Below the pieces are notes generated by a model. That model was not told the origin of the DNA. It saw nothing but the letters and a program-made list of their open reading frames with translations, and searched no databases. The translations under genes were made by a program, and so were the position numbers. From Amaranthus tricolor (lineage: Eukaryota; Streptophyta; Magnoliopsida; Caryophyllales; Amaranthaceae), in contig NC_080048.1 in the NCBI RefSeq assembly GCF_026212465.1, positions 29,319,676 through 29,383,675 of the forward strand: a DNA stretch of 64,000 nt. Direction: 5' to 3'. Numbering within the stretch: position 1 is the stretch's first letter; each line of letters starts with the position of its first letter. Positions 33,401-42,610 of this stretch are shown one piece after another.

Positions 33401-34260
33401 TGAATGAATTTCAAAACCCTTTTAAGTTATATTTACTTTAAGAAGGATTGAAACGAAACATTTTAGTGGTTTCCTTACAAAAATCGTATTGAACTTTAAT
33501 CACTTTTTGTTACGATGTATTTCCATACATGCTAGTGATGCCCCAATATAATACAAAGGTTATGTTTAATGATATGATTATGTTAAGCATGTTTTACCCA
33601 TGTGGAAAATATTATGATTTGATTTTGCTAAGTCGCAAATAAAGTATGTTTTGCTATGTGCAAATAAAAGATGTTTATCATATGGAAAAAGTTATATTTT
33701 TGACTATCAAATGCTATTAAAATTACAAGATATATACTATGTACAAAAATTGTTTTAGCCTAAATAGCGGGTACATATGCCACAGCAAATGTTGTGTGCA
33801 TGATTAAACGGCTCACCAATGCCGAGCGCGTATTGTTCACAATACCATTGTGTTACACTTACCGGATATGTCGCGGACGGTAGACTGACTACCAAACGAG
33901 TCACAGGATGACTCACAGAGTACCCATGTAAACTTATGATGTGAGTTTGAAATTGATTTGGATCTATTGAGATCTTATGATTTATGATGAAAAATGAGAA
34001 TTTGAAATGACTATAGAGCCATTGAACTGGATTTGAATCATAATATGATTTATCAATTGAAAAAGCATATTTCAAAATGAATTTACGCAAAAAAAAAAGA
34101 TTTTAATAATTTGTTTGACGGACACTAGTGTGTTTATACTCAGCCTTTTTGCTGATACTATGCTTTGTATGTTTTTCCAATGGTTTTGTTTTTAGAGTAA
34201 ACCCCTATGGCACCTCGACGGAGAATGGATATGCGAGCGGAAGTTGAACCCAAGTTGGAG
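30411..34260 (+). mobile_element. Probable part of a very long old gypsy LTR (continues at 40138)
   Basis: No frame longer than about 110 codons and no coding similarity. The text after about 33830, with CGGATATGTCGCGGACGGTA and then a CTCAGCCTTTTTGCTGATAC phrase near 34140, and the continuation at 40138-40437 ending in GCTTCCGCTTGATTAATAC and GGCGGTTACA, resemble the 3' part of long Ty3/gypsy LTRs as I recall them. The young element 34261-40137 splits it. I cannot place its 5' border; 30700-31400 looks leader-like. No internal domains are attached, so it may be a solo LTR. Confidence 0.35.
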
Positions 34261-35061
34261 TGATGAGAATTCAGTCCAAAAAGTCCAAGATCATCAAGTT
34301 ACGGTTCCTACAACACAAGCTACGGTCCATGCTTTACTTAGCCACGCAAATGTCAAGCAAATGGCTGTTAATTTCGTGGGATTCTCTTCAAAGCAATCCT
34401 TTATTACTTGCCTTAAATGGGAAGTTGAATACAAGCAGCAACTTGAATTCTAGCTTTAATGCTTAAATGGGAGTTTTTTTTAGGAGAAATGCAAGAGTTT
34501 TTTTTAGGAGAATATGGACGGTTCAAAGTAGTTTAATTAGCCATAATTTGCTGTTTAAATAGCTATTAATAAAGGGTCATTATTAGCCTTAAATGCTTAA
34601 CATTAAAAAGGCTTAATTCTAGCTTTAGTTTAATGCTTTGTTTTCTGATTTTTTGTAAGGGGGAAAGTTAAAAGGCTCCTTGAAGGGGAAGTTAAAAGGT
34701 TCCTTGAGGGAAGTTAAAAGGTTCCTTGAAGACTTGTAACACTTGCATTATTTTTAGTATAAAAGGAACTCATTGCCATGCATTTTAGGCAAGTGAGATT
34801 GAAAACAAAATTCTGATTTTCTTTGTGAATTTCTTTGTGCTTACTTTGTGTTGCACGCCCCTTTTATTCTTATTACTTAGTGTTTGAGAGTAAAAGCTTT
34901 GAGAGTTTAAAATACTTATTGAATTTTTGCTGCTCAAAGAAACCATCCAATCTAGAATAAGTTTCTAAGTTGCGTGGGTGTTCTCTTGTTTCGTTCCTTG
35001 TTAAGCTTGTTCTTAAGCTAATTCATACACTCTAAAACGGTCCCATTACACTTCCACATCA
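34261..35061 (+). repeat. 5' LTR of the gypsy element
   Basis: 801 bp, TG...CA. A TATA box TATAAAAGG at 34758-34766 marks the promoter, with U3 to the left. Two AAAGGTTCCTTGA-like units (about 34694-34735) lie just upstream of it. The reading frame at its start (to about 34453) is the duplicate of the pol tail encoded in the 3' LTR, not a separate gene. Confidence 0.95.
34758..34766 (+). promoter_or_regulatory. TATA box of the gypsy LTR
   Basis: TATAAAAGG in the 5' LTR, about 350 bp before the primer-binding site. The 3' LTR has the same box at 39834-39842. Transcription would start about 30 bp downstream. Confidence 0.75.
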
Positions 35062-35063
35062 GT

Positions 35064-35075
35064 TGGTATCAGAGC
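35064..35075 (+). other. Primer-binding site of the gypsy element
   Basis: TGGTATCAGAGC begins two bases after the LTR end. It is the exact complement of the initiator methionine tRNA 3' end. Confidence 0.9.
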
Positions 35076-35115
35076 CAAATTGTGTTGAACGAGATTACAC
35101 TCGTTAAAACGCAGC

Positions 35116-36507
35116 ATGGGTGATAATCAGTCCAATGCCGAAATGTTAAAAGTAATCGTGGATCAACTTCATGTAATGCACGATAGAATGAAGAGGCATG
35201 AAACAAGGATGGATGCCATTGGAGAGACGTTGCTTAGAGTGGGTAGAAGGGTAGAGGAATTAGAGAATTCCACTCCCACCCATGGCGAGTCCCATTTTCG
35301 TAACAATCAAGAAGATAGAAGTTTCAAATTAGACCTTCCTGAATTTGATGGTTCTAGTGATCCGGAGGTTTTTTATGATTGGGTACAAAGATTAGAGAAT
35401 ATTTTTGAGTATAAAAAGTATGATGATGATAAGATTTGTAAAATGGCGACTCTTAAATTGAAAAAACTTGCTGGGCTTTGGTATGATAACCTCAAAGCCA
35501 AGAGAAGGAGAGAAGGGAAAAAAAAGATTGCATCTTGGGAAAAACTCAAGAAGAAAATGGAGCAACGTTGGGTCCCACGTGAATATGTGCAGGATCAATA
35601 TGTCAAATTAACTCGCCTAAATCAAGGTGAGCGTAATATTGATGAATATGTACGTGAGTTTGAGAAGCTTAGCTTGGTGTGTGACATACAAGAGAAGGAA
35701 CCACTCAAAATTGCGCGTTTCACAAAGGGGCTTTCTAAACCAATCTCTAATAAGGTGGATCTTCTACCTTATTCCACTTATGATGAGGTTGTGAAGGCTG
35801 CTAGGAAGGTTGAAGCACAAAACAAAGAGGAGAAACCAAAGAATGCTCCAAGACCCCCTTTTAGAGCGTTCTCTTCCGCGGGAAAAGTTGATTCTTTTCC
35901 TAGCCCTTCTAAATCAATTGTTCCTACTAACCCTTCGAAAACTTATGGAGGAAAACCAGATTTCAAGCAAGATGCATCCAAAAGAACTTGTTACAAGTGC
36001 CATGAAAGAGGACATATTGCTAGTGAATGTCTTAAACGGAATACACTTACTATTCAAGAAGGAGAGTGGGGTTTCGAAGAAGAGGAAGAGGAGGAGGAAT
36101 ATGAGGAATATGGTGCTGAAGAAAATGACACTCCATTATGTGGTGTTGTGAGAAGACTTCTATATTCCGAACCTCTCAAAGATATGCAACAACGAGAGAA
36201 CCTTTTTTATACTAGATGCAAGGTTCAAGACAAGGTTTTTGATGTGATTGTTGATGGAGGATCATGCACGGATGTGGCCTCAACTGAACTTGTAAGTAAG
36301 CTTAAGTTACCTACACGAAATCATGCTAAACCTTACAAGTTAAATTGGCTGGATAATGACACCGGTTTAAAGGTTAAGAAACAAGCACTAGTTTCATTCA
36401 CTATAAGAAATTTTTATGATGAACGTTGGTGTGATGTTTTACCTATGAGTGCGTGTCATATTTTGCTTGGTAGACCATGGCAATTTGATAGGAAAAGCTA
36501 TTCATGA
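35116..36507 (+). CDS. Gypsy gag-protease polyprotein
   Basis: 463 codons, starting at the first ATG after the primer-binding site. Residues 1-60 form a coiled-coil-like N-terminus (VIVDQLHVMHDRMKRHETRM). A retrotransposon gag domain follows at about 70-190, including FYDWVQRLENIF and IDEYVREFEKL. A zinc knuckle CYKCHERGHIASEC (about 292-305) binds RNA. An acidic linker follows at about 320-345. The aspartic protease begins near residue 378 with VDGGSCTDVAS; DGGS instead of DSG/DTG is usual for this group. The frame ends at TGA 36505, just after GRPWQFDRK. Pol continues one base out of phase, so a one-base event in the A run 36493-36496 separates the two. Gag itself looks intact. Confidence 0.9.
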   Translation: MGDNQSNAEMLKVIVDQLHVMHDRMKRHETRMDAIGETLLRVGRRVEELENSTPTHGESHFRNNQEDRSFKLDLPEFDGSSDPEVFYDWVQRLENIFEYKKYDDDKICKMATLKLKKLAGLWYDNLKAKRRREGKKKIASWEKLKKKMEQRWVPREYVQDQYVKLTRLNQGERNIDEYVREFEKLSLVCDIQEKEPLKIARFTKGLSKPISNKVDLLPYSTYDEVVKAARKVEAQNKEEKPKNAPRPPFRAFSSAGKVDSFPSPSKSIVPTNPSKTYGGKPDFKQDASKRTCYKCHERGHIASECLKRNTLTIQEGEWGFEEEEEEEEYEEYGAEENDTPLCGVVRRLLYSEPLKDMQQRENLFYTRCKVQDKVFDVIVDGGSCTDVASTELVSKLKLPTRNHAKPYKLNWLDNDTGLKVKKQALVSFTIRNFYDERWCDVLPMSACHILLGRPWQFDRKSYS

Positions 36508-39500
36508 TGGTGTTTCTAATGTCTATACGGTCACTACCAAATTAGGAAAGAAGATTAGGTTGTTACCTTTGCCCCCTATGGTTGAACCTATGGTGGAAAA
36601 GAAACCAAACTTCCTTATGTCTAGGAAGGAGTTTGAGGAAGAATGCGTGATAGAAGGAGGAGGGTTTCTGCTTATTGTAAAGCCCATTGTTGATGATGTT
36701 TCTCATGTGACTAACTCTATTCCGTTGAGAAACTTGCTTAAAGAATTTGCAGATGTGTTTCCCGATGATTTGCCTAAAGGGTTGCCTCCATTTCGTGGTA
36801 TTGAACATGCAATTGATTTGGTACCGGGAGCCTCATTACCAAACAAGGCAGCCTATAGATGCAATCCCGAGCAAGCTAAGGAGTTGCAAAGACAAGTTGA
36901 AGAACTCATGGAAAAGGGCTATGTGCGTGAAAGCCTTAGTCCATGTGCGGTGCCTGCCCTTTTGGTGCCAAAGAAAGAAGGAACTTGGAGGATGTGTATT
37001 GATAGTCGTGCCATCAACAACATAACTATCAAATATAGATTTCCCATGCCAAGGCTACAAGACATGCTTGATGAATTAAGTGGAGCCACAGTTTTTAGCA
37101 AAATTAACTTGCGAAGTGGTTATCATCAAATGAGAATTCGTGAAGGAGATGAATGGAAGACTGCTTTCAAGACAAAGCAAGGTCTATATGAATGTCTTGT
37201 CATGCCATTTGGACTTTGCAATGCTCCTAGTTCGTTCATGAGACTCATGAATGATGTATTACGTCCCTTTCTGAATAAATTCATTGTTGTATATTTAGAT
37301 GATATTCTAGTATATAGTAAAACTGAAAATGAGCATTTGATACATTTGAGAGTTTTACTTGAGGCATTGAGAGAGCATAAATTGTTTGGAAAAATGGAAA
37401 AATTTACTTTCATGTGTAGTAGTATTTCTTTCCTAGGCTACATTGTTTCTAGTGAAGGAGTACAGGTTGATCCCGCGAAGGTGAAAGCTATCTCAACATG
37501 GAAGGTACCCAAAGATGTTCATGAGGTTAGAAGTTTTCATGGACTAGCTTCATTTTACCGAGTCTTCATCAAGAACTTTTCCACTCTTATGGCGCCTTTA
37601 ACGGAGCTCTTGAAGAAAGGTGCATTTCAATGGATTGAAGCAGCCCACAAAGCCTTTGAAGACGTCAAAACCAAGTTATGCAACGCTCCAATACTTGCAT
37701 TACCTGATTTTGACAAGTTGTTTGAAGTAGAATGTGATGCAAGTGGCGTAGGCATTGGTGCAGTTCTTGTTCAAGAAAGGCGTCCCATTTGTTATTTTAG
37801 TGAAAAGTTAAGTGGAGCTAAGTTGAATTATTCAAATTATGATCGTGAATTCTATGCCATTGTTAGAGCTTTGGATTATTGGTCTCATTACTTAAGGCCA
37901 AAGCCATTTGTTCTACATTCCGATCATGAAGCTTTGAAGTTCATTCATGGTCAACAAAAGCTCAACCATAGACATGCAAAGTGGGTGGAGTTCCTACAAT
38001 CCTTCACTTTTAGTTCGAAGTACAAGGAAGGGAAGAAGAATGTGGTGGCGGATGCGTTGTCAAGGAGGAGTTACTTACTTGCTATGGTTCACACTCAAAT
38101 ATTAGGCTTTGAACACCTAAAGGCCTTATATGAAAGTGATGATGATTTTGCTACTGAATTTTCTAAGCCCACTAAAGGATACTTGGTTCATGATGGTTTC
38201 TTATTCAAGGGAAACAAGTTATGTATCCCTAAAAGTGGAGTGCGTGAGTTATTGGTGCGTGAAGTCCATGGAGGAGGTATTGCGGGTCATTTTGGAATTC
38301 ATAAGACTATGGAGATACTTCAAGAACATTTCTATTGGCCACGAATGATAAAGGATGTAACACATGTGGTTGAAAGATGTTCTACTTGTCAAAAGTCCAA
38401 GAGTACCTTTCATAAGGGTCTCTACACTCCCTTACCCGTTCCTAATGCTCCTTGGGAAGAGGTAAGTATGGACTTTATTGTGGGTCTTCCTAGGACTCAA
38501 AGAGGAAAAGATAGCATCATGGTGGTTGTTGATCGTTTTTCTAAAATGGCGCATTTCATTGCTTGTCACAAGACGGATGATGCATCTAAAGTTGCTGATT
38601 TGTACTTTCGAGAAATATTACGCCTACATGGAGTGCCAAGGACCATTGTTTCGGATAGGGACACTAAGTTCCTAAGTCATTTTTGGAGGACTCTTTGGAA
38701 GTTGGTAGGTACTAAACTTCTTTTTAGTACTTCTCATCATCCACAAACGGATGGTCAAACAGAGGTCACAAATCGCACTTTGGGATCCTTATTGCGTGGT
38801 CTAATGAGTAGAACGCAAAAGGATTGGGATGTGAAGTTGGCTCATGCTGAGTTTGCCTACAATAGATCACCGTCATCTACTACTACTCGTGCTCCTTTTG
38901 AGGTGGTCTATGGGGTAAATCCTTTACTTCCTCTTGATCTTATTCCTTTGCCCAAGAAAGATCTAGTTCATGTTGATTCAAAGAAAAGATGGGAAGCTTT
39001 TCAAGAAACATGCGCTCAAGTCAAGGAAAAGATTGAAGCCATGAATACCGTTTACAAGGAAAGAGCTAATAAAAGAAGGAAACAACCTACTTTTGCTCAA
39101 GGTGATTTGGTGTGGTTACATTTGTGCAAGGAACGTTTTCCTAACCTTAGGAAGAACAAGCTTATGCCTAGATCAGATGGTCCATTTCGTGTGGTTGAAA
39201 AGATTGGAGAAAGTGCTTACAAGCTTGAATTGCCAAGTGACTATGGTGGTGTTAGTGCAACTTTCAATGTGGGTGATTTGTCTCCATACCTTGAAGATGA
39301 GAGTTTGAGGGCAAACTTCTTTAAAGAGGGGGAGAATGATGAGAATTCAGTCCAAAAAGTCCAAGATCATCAAGTTACGGTTCCTACAACACAAGCTACG
39401 GTCCATGCTTTACTTAGCCATGCAAATGTCAAGCAAATGGCTGTTAATTTCGTGGGATTCTCTTCAAAGCAATCCTTTATTACTTGCCTTAAATGGGAAG

Positions 39501-39529
39501 TTGAATACAAGCAGCAACTTGAATTCTAG
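36449..39529 (+). CDS. Gypsy pol: reverse transcriptase, RNase H, integrase, with LTR-encoded tail
   Basis: A 1,026-codon open frame; true pol starts about residue 15, where it joins the protease end. RT: VLLVPKKEGTWRMCID-like text near residue 170 and the catalytic YLDDILVYS near 280. RNase H: VECDASGVGIGAVL near 426 and HSDHEALK. Integrase zinc finger: HGGGIAGHFGIHKT...CSTCQ near 610-650. Core with the acidic triad at MDFIVGLP (about 673), VSDRDTKF (about 734) and DGQTEVTN (about 770). The C-terminal GPF-type domain reads SDGPFRVVEK near 910-920. From about residue 963 the frame runs through the polypurine tract and 64 codons into the 3' LTR. No internal stop. It would copy and integrate the element if the upstream phase change were bridged. 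Confidence 0.93.
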   Translation: MRVIFCLVDHGNLIGKAIHDGVSNVYTVTTKLGKKIRLLPLPPMVEPMVEKKPNFLMSRKEFEEECVIEGGGFLLIVKPIVDDVSHVTNSIPLRNLLKEFADVFPDDLPKGLPPFRGIEHAIDLVPGASLPNKAAYRCNPEQAKELQRQVEELMEKGYVRESLSPCAVPALLVPKKEGTWRMCIDSRAINNITIKYRFPMPRLQDMLDELSGATVFSKINLRSGYHQMRIREGDEWKTAFKTKQGLYECLVMPFGLCNAPSSFMRLMNDVLRPFLNKFIVVYLDDILVYSKTENEHLIHLRVLLEALREHKLFGKMEKFTFMCSSISFLGYIVSSEGVQVDPAKVKAISTWKVPKDVHEVRSFHGLASFYRVFIKNFSTLMAPLTELLKKGAFQWIEAAHKAFEDVKTKLCNAPILALPDFDKLFEVECDASGVGIGAVLVQERRPICYFSEKLSGAKLNYSNYDREFYAIVRALDYWSHYLRPKPFVLHSDHEALKFIHGQQKLNHRHAKWVEFLQSFTFSSKYKEGKKNVVADALSRRSYLLAMVHTQILGFEHLKALYESDDDFATEFSKPTKGYLVHDGFLFKGNKLCIPKSGVRELLVREVHGGGIAGHFGIHKTMEILQEHFYWPRMIKDVTHVVERCSTCQKSKSTFHKGLYTPLPVPNAPWEEVSMDFIVGLPRTQRGKDSIMVVVDRFSKMAHFIACHKTDDASKVADLYFREILRLHGVPRTIVSDRDTKFLSHFWRTLWKLVGTKLLFSTSHHPQTDGQTEVTNRTLGSLLRGLMSRTQKDWDVKLAHAEFAYNRSPSSTTTRAPFEVVYGVNPLLPLDLIPLPKKDLVHVDSKKRWEAFQETCAQVKEKIEAMNTVYKERANKRRKQPTFAQGDLVWLHLCKERFPNLRKNKLMPRSDGPFRVVEKIGESAYKLELPSDYGGVSATFNVGDLSPYLEDESLRANFFKEGENDENSVQKVQDHQVTVPTTQATVHALLSHANVKQMAVNFVGFSSKQSFITCLKWEVEYKQQLEF
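39323..39336 (+). other. Polypurine tract of the gypsy element
   Basis: AAAGAGGGGGAGAA immediately before the 3' LTR; it primes plus-strand DNA synthesis. It is also translated, being inside the pol frame. Confidence 0.9.
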
Positions 39530-40137
39530 CTTTAATGCTTAAATGGGAGTTTTTTTTAGGAGAAATGCAAGAGTTTTTTTTAGGAGAATATGGACGGTTC
39601 AAAGTAGTTTAATTAGCCATAATTTGCTGTTTAAATAGCTATTAATAAAGGGTCATTATTAGCCTTAAATGCTTAACATTAAAAAGGCTTAATTCTAGCT
39701 TTAGTTTAATGCTTTGTTTTCTGATTTTTTGTAAGGGGGAAAGTTAAAAGGCTCCTTGAAGGGGAAGTTAAAAGGTTCCTTGAGGGAAGTTAAAAGGTTC
39801 CTTGAAGACTTGTAACACTTGCATTATTTTTAGTATAAAAGGAACTCATTGCCATGCATTTTAGGCAAGTGAGATTGAAAACAAAATTCTGATTTTCTTT
39901 GTGAATTTCTTTGTGCTTACTTTGTGTTGCACGCCCCTTTTATTCTTATTACTTAGTGTTTGAGAGTAAAAGCTTTGAGAGTTTAAAATACTTATTGAAT
40001 TTTTGCTGCTCAAAGAAACCATCCAATCTAGAATAAGTTTCTAAGTTGCGTGGGTGTTCTCTTGTTTCGTTCCTTGTTAAGCTTGTTCTTAAGCTAATTC
40101 ATACATTCTAAAACGGTCCCATTACACTTCCACATCA
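39337..40137 (+). repeat. 3' LTR of the gypsy element
   Basis: 801 bp, same length as the 5' LTR. The two differences seen are C/T near 39421 (GCCATGCAA against GCCACGCAA) and C/T near 40108 (ATACATTC against ATACACTC). Both are transitions. Its first 193 bases carry the end of pol. Confidence 0.95.
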
Positions 40138-40437
40138 TGGATTATGACTCCCCTTTTGTTTAGATCTCTTTATTGTATTTGAGAGACTATTAGTTTAGAT
40201 TTAGACTAATTTAAGGATGTAATTTGAACTTTGGACTTATTTCAATTTGGTTGTAATTTTGTATATTTTGGATAGTTAAGATTTCCGTTATATTGCTTTG
40301 GTTTGGTTCAAATATTATACTTGGATATTGGTTTGACCATTAAGTAACCCCTTAATTGTGTTGGCAAAAGTAAGCTTCCGCTTGATTAATACTAAATTCC
40401 AGTTAGTGTTTGTCTTCATAATTCAAGGCGGTTACAA
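40138..40437 (+). mobile_element. Right part of the old gypsy LTR split by the young element
   Basis: AT-rich, non-coding, ending with AAGCTTCCGCTTGATTAATAC and GGCGGTTACA at about 40437, a phrase I associate with 3' ends of long gypsy LTRs. Paired with 30411-34260. The LINE follows at once. Confidence 0.35.
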
Positions 40438-40439
40438 TG

Positions 40440-42400
40440 AGTATCATTAACACTGGTCTTGTTTTGTCTGCTGTGTGGGAGGGCCTTGCATCGTCTTTTA
40501 CTGCTGAGGAAGTTTGAAAGGTTAGATGGTTACAATATCTCAAAAGCATGAGCTTTACTACTATTACTCTAGTTCCTAAAATCTCTTGCCCTTCTGCTCT
40601 AAGAGATTATAGGCCTATATCTTGCTGCCATTTATTTATAAATGTATTTCAAAAATTGTCTTTACTAAGCTGAAACAGGTTCTTAGAGATATCATTAGTC
40701 AATCACAAGGTGCTTTTGTTGCTGGTAGGAACATTGTACATAACATCTTCTTATGTAAGGACATTGTCAAACACTATACTAGGAAGAGCTGCTCACCTAG
40801 TTGCTTGGTAAAAGTGGATTTGCGCAAAGCTTATGATACATTAGAATGGAGTGTCATCCAGTATATGCTCGTGGATCTGATTTTTCCTCCTCACTTTGTC
40901 AAGATTGTGAGGACTCGCCTCTTCTCTACAAAGTATACTTAGCTGGTGAATGGGGACCCCTCTGGGAATTTTCAACCTAAATGTTGATTGCGCCAAGGTG
41001 ATCCTATGTGACCCCTACTATTTTTCATTGGGATGAAGTTTTTATCTAGAATGCTTAATAGTGCCAGCTCTACTGAGATGTTTAAGTTCCACCCTAGATG
41101 TAGAGGCTCAAACTTAATCACCTTTGTTTTGCTTATGATCTTATGCATTTTTTAAAGGGTGATATAGACTCTGTTCGAGTCTTATGCCAGTGTCTAGACA
41201 AGTTTGCTTCTGCTTCTGGTTTAATCTCTAATAAGAAAAACTCTACCATATAACTTGTTGGATTACCTTTGATGGTGAGAGAAGACATGGCAACCTAGAT
41301 GAGTCTTCCTTTGGGTAACCTTCCCTTCAGGTACCTACAGATCCCCTGGACTTCCAAGAAATAATCTACAGAGGATTGTGATGTTCTTATAGATAAGATG
41401 ACAGCTCGACTGCGTTTGTATCATTGTAAGAATCTTTTCTACGCTGCTCGTTTGCAACTTGTAACTTCTGTCCTTATGGGAATTATTTCTTACTGGTGTC
41501 AGTTGTTTATTTTGTCTCGTATAGTTATTAGGAAAGTAAAAAGTATCTATAGATCGTTTCAGTGGCATGGTGATGTCAATAATAGCTGGTGGAAATTTAA
41601 GTTAGCCTAAGGTCTATTAGTATAACAAATGTGGTGGCCTAGGGGTCCGGAACCTTGATGTTTGGAATATGGTGGCGGCGGAAAAATTAGCCTGGCATAT
41701 CAGTTGAATACAAGTCCCCATGGGTCTAATGGGTCCATGAAGTATATACGAAGGGTGCTGATTGGATGCTCTTCGATACTTCCATAAAGGCTAGCTAGGC
41801 TTTGAAGAAGCTGTGTTCTGTTCAACTTCGGTTGGGTGAGCGGATGCACAAATGAAAATATCAGATAAATGAGGTGTATATGCACTACCTTGATACAACC
41901 TCTAGAGTCAGATGGGTGTTTTATTCAACTTTGGAATCATGTTTCTATCCCTAGAGTGTGTTTTATTCTCTGGTTTGTTATGTCCATGAGTCTTAGAACT
42001 AGGGATAAGCTAGTTCAAATGGGTGTCATTGATGAGAATGTATGCCTCATGTGTAATGCTACTCCTGAGTCTATTGATCATCCCTTCTTTCAATGTGCAT
42101 TCAGTATGCAGTGTTTACAGGTTATTGAGCAATGGTAGCTGTTGAGATTCCATATGATTTACACTGTATTGCTACAAAGAAATGGAGGGGGTTTAAATTT
42201 CGTATAACTTTGGTCCTCACTAGTCTGCATTCTTAATTATATGGTTTGGAGAACTTGGAATGAAGCTGTCTAGTCGCTTAGTATGAGCACTGTTGCTGTT
42301 GTCACTAAAAGGATCCTCCACGAAGTGAGGATACCACTTATGAGTTTGTACGCTTTGGAGAGTTGCCAAACTTACTTTAGGAAGCTCATTGATGTTTAAG
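40440..42400 (+). pseudogene. LINE ORF2 reverse transcriptase, broken
   Basis: TITLVPKISCPSALRDYRPI (about 40560-40620), the palm text LVKVDLRKAYDTLEWSVIQY (about 40806-40865), LRQGDP (about 40990), LTARLRLYHC-like thumb text (about 41398) and a zf-RVT block CLMCNATPESIDHPFFQCAF (about 42042-42101). Stops are frequent (for example 40940, 40985, 41150 and 41610). No endonuclease domain is retained. Confidence 0.85.
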
Positions 42401-42610
42401 TTTATGTTTTTTTATACCTAAGGTGTGTCCTCGTCCTTAATGCATATATAGAGTGAGGTGGGTCAACCTTTCCTCAAAGGTGGACTCTATTTTCATACTG
42501 ATGCAACATGTAAAAAGGAATTGGTTTCCCTAGGCTTTGATTTGTATCTATCTTGGTTTGATCAATGACATATTTTCTTTATTCAATAATAATAATAATA
42601 ATAATAATAA
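40440..42610 (+). mobile_element. L1-type LINE, 5'-truncated, plus strand
   Basis: ORF2 remnants from about 40450 to 42400, then a 3' UTR (about 42400-42580) and an AAT-repeat tail beginning near 42583. The tail is interrupted by the MULE at 42611 and probably resumes at 43980. Similar in order and wording to the LINE at 28050-30410 but clearly diverged. Confidence 0.8.

Larger units (their letters stand above)
34261..40137 (+). mobile_element. Young Ty3/gypsy (chromovirus-like) retrotransposon, nearly complete
   Basis: 5,877 bp with two 801-bp LTRs (34261-35061 and 39337-40137) that both run TGATGAGAATTC...CCACATCA and differ at only two sites that I found. The flanks are TGGAG (34256-34260) and TGGAT (40138-40142), a 5-bp target duplication with one mismatch. 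Primer-binding site, gag, protease, RT, RNase H, integrase and polypurine tract are all present in order. Integrase follows RNase H, as in Ty3/gypsy. No chromodomain is obvious. Motif text places it among chromoviruses of the CRM/Reina/Galadriel type; the lineage needs a tree. Confidence 0.95.

Noticed and set aside
34244..34466. Short open frames at the start of the 5' LTR
   Set aside because: Same sequence as the pol tail encoded in the 3' LTR; present only because LTRs are duplicated.
35062..35080. tRNA gene at the gypsy primer-binding site (also at 15401, 45254 and 51635)
   Set aside because: Only the 12-18 nt complementary to a tRNA 3' end are present; no cloverleaf.
36493..36496. Calling a programmed +1 frameshift in the gypsy element
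   Set aside because: A single copy cannot separate recoding from a one-base insertion or a homopolymer error; listed only as a finding to check.
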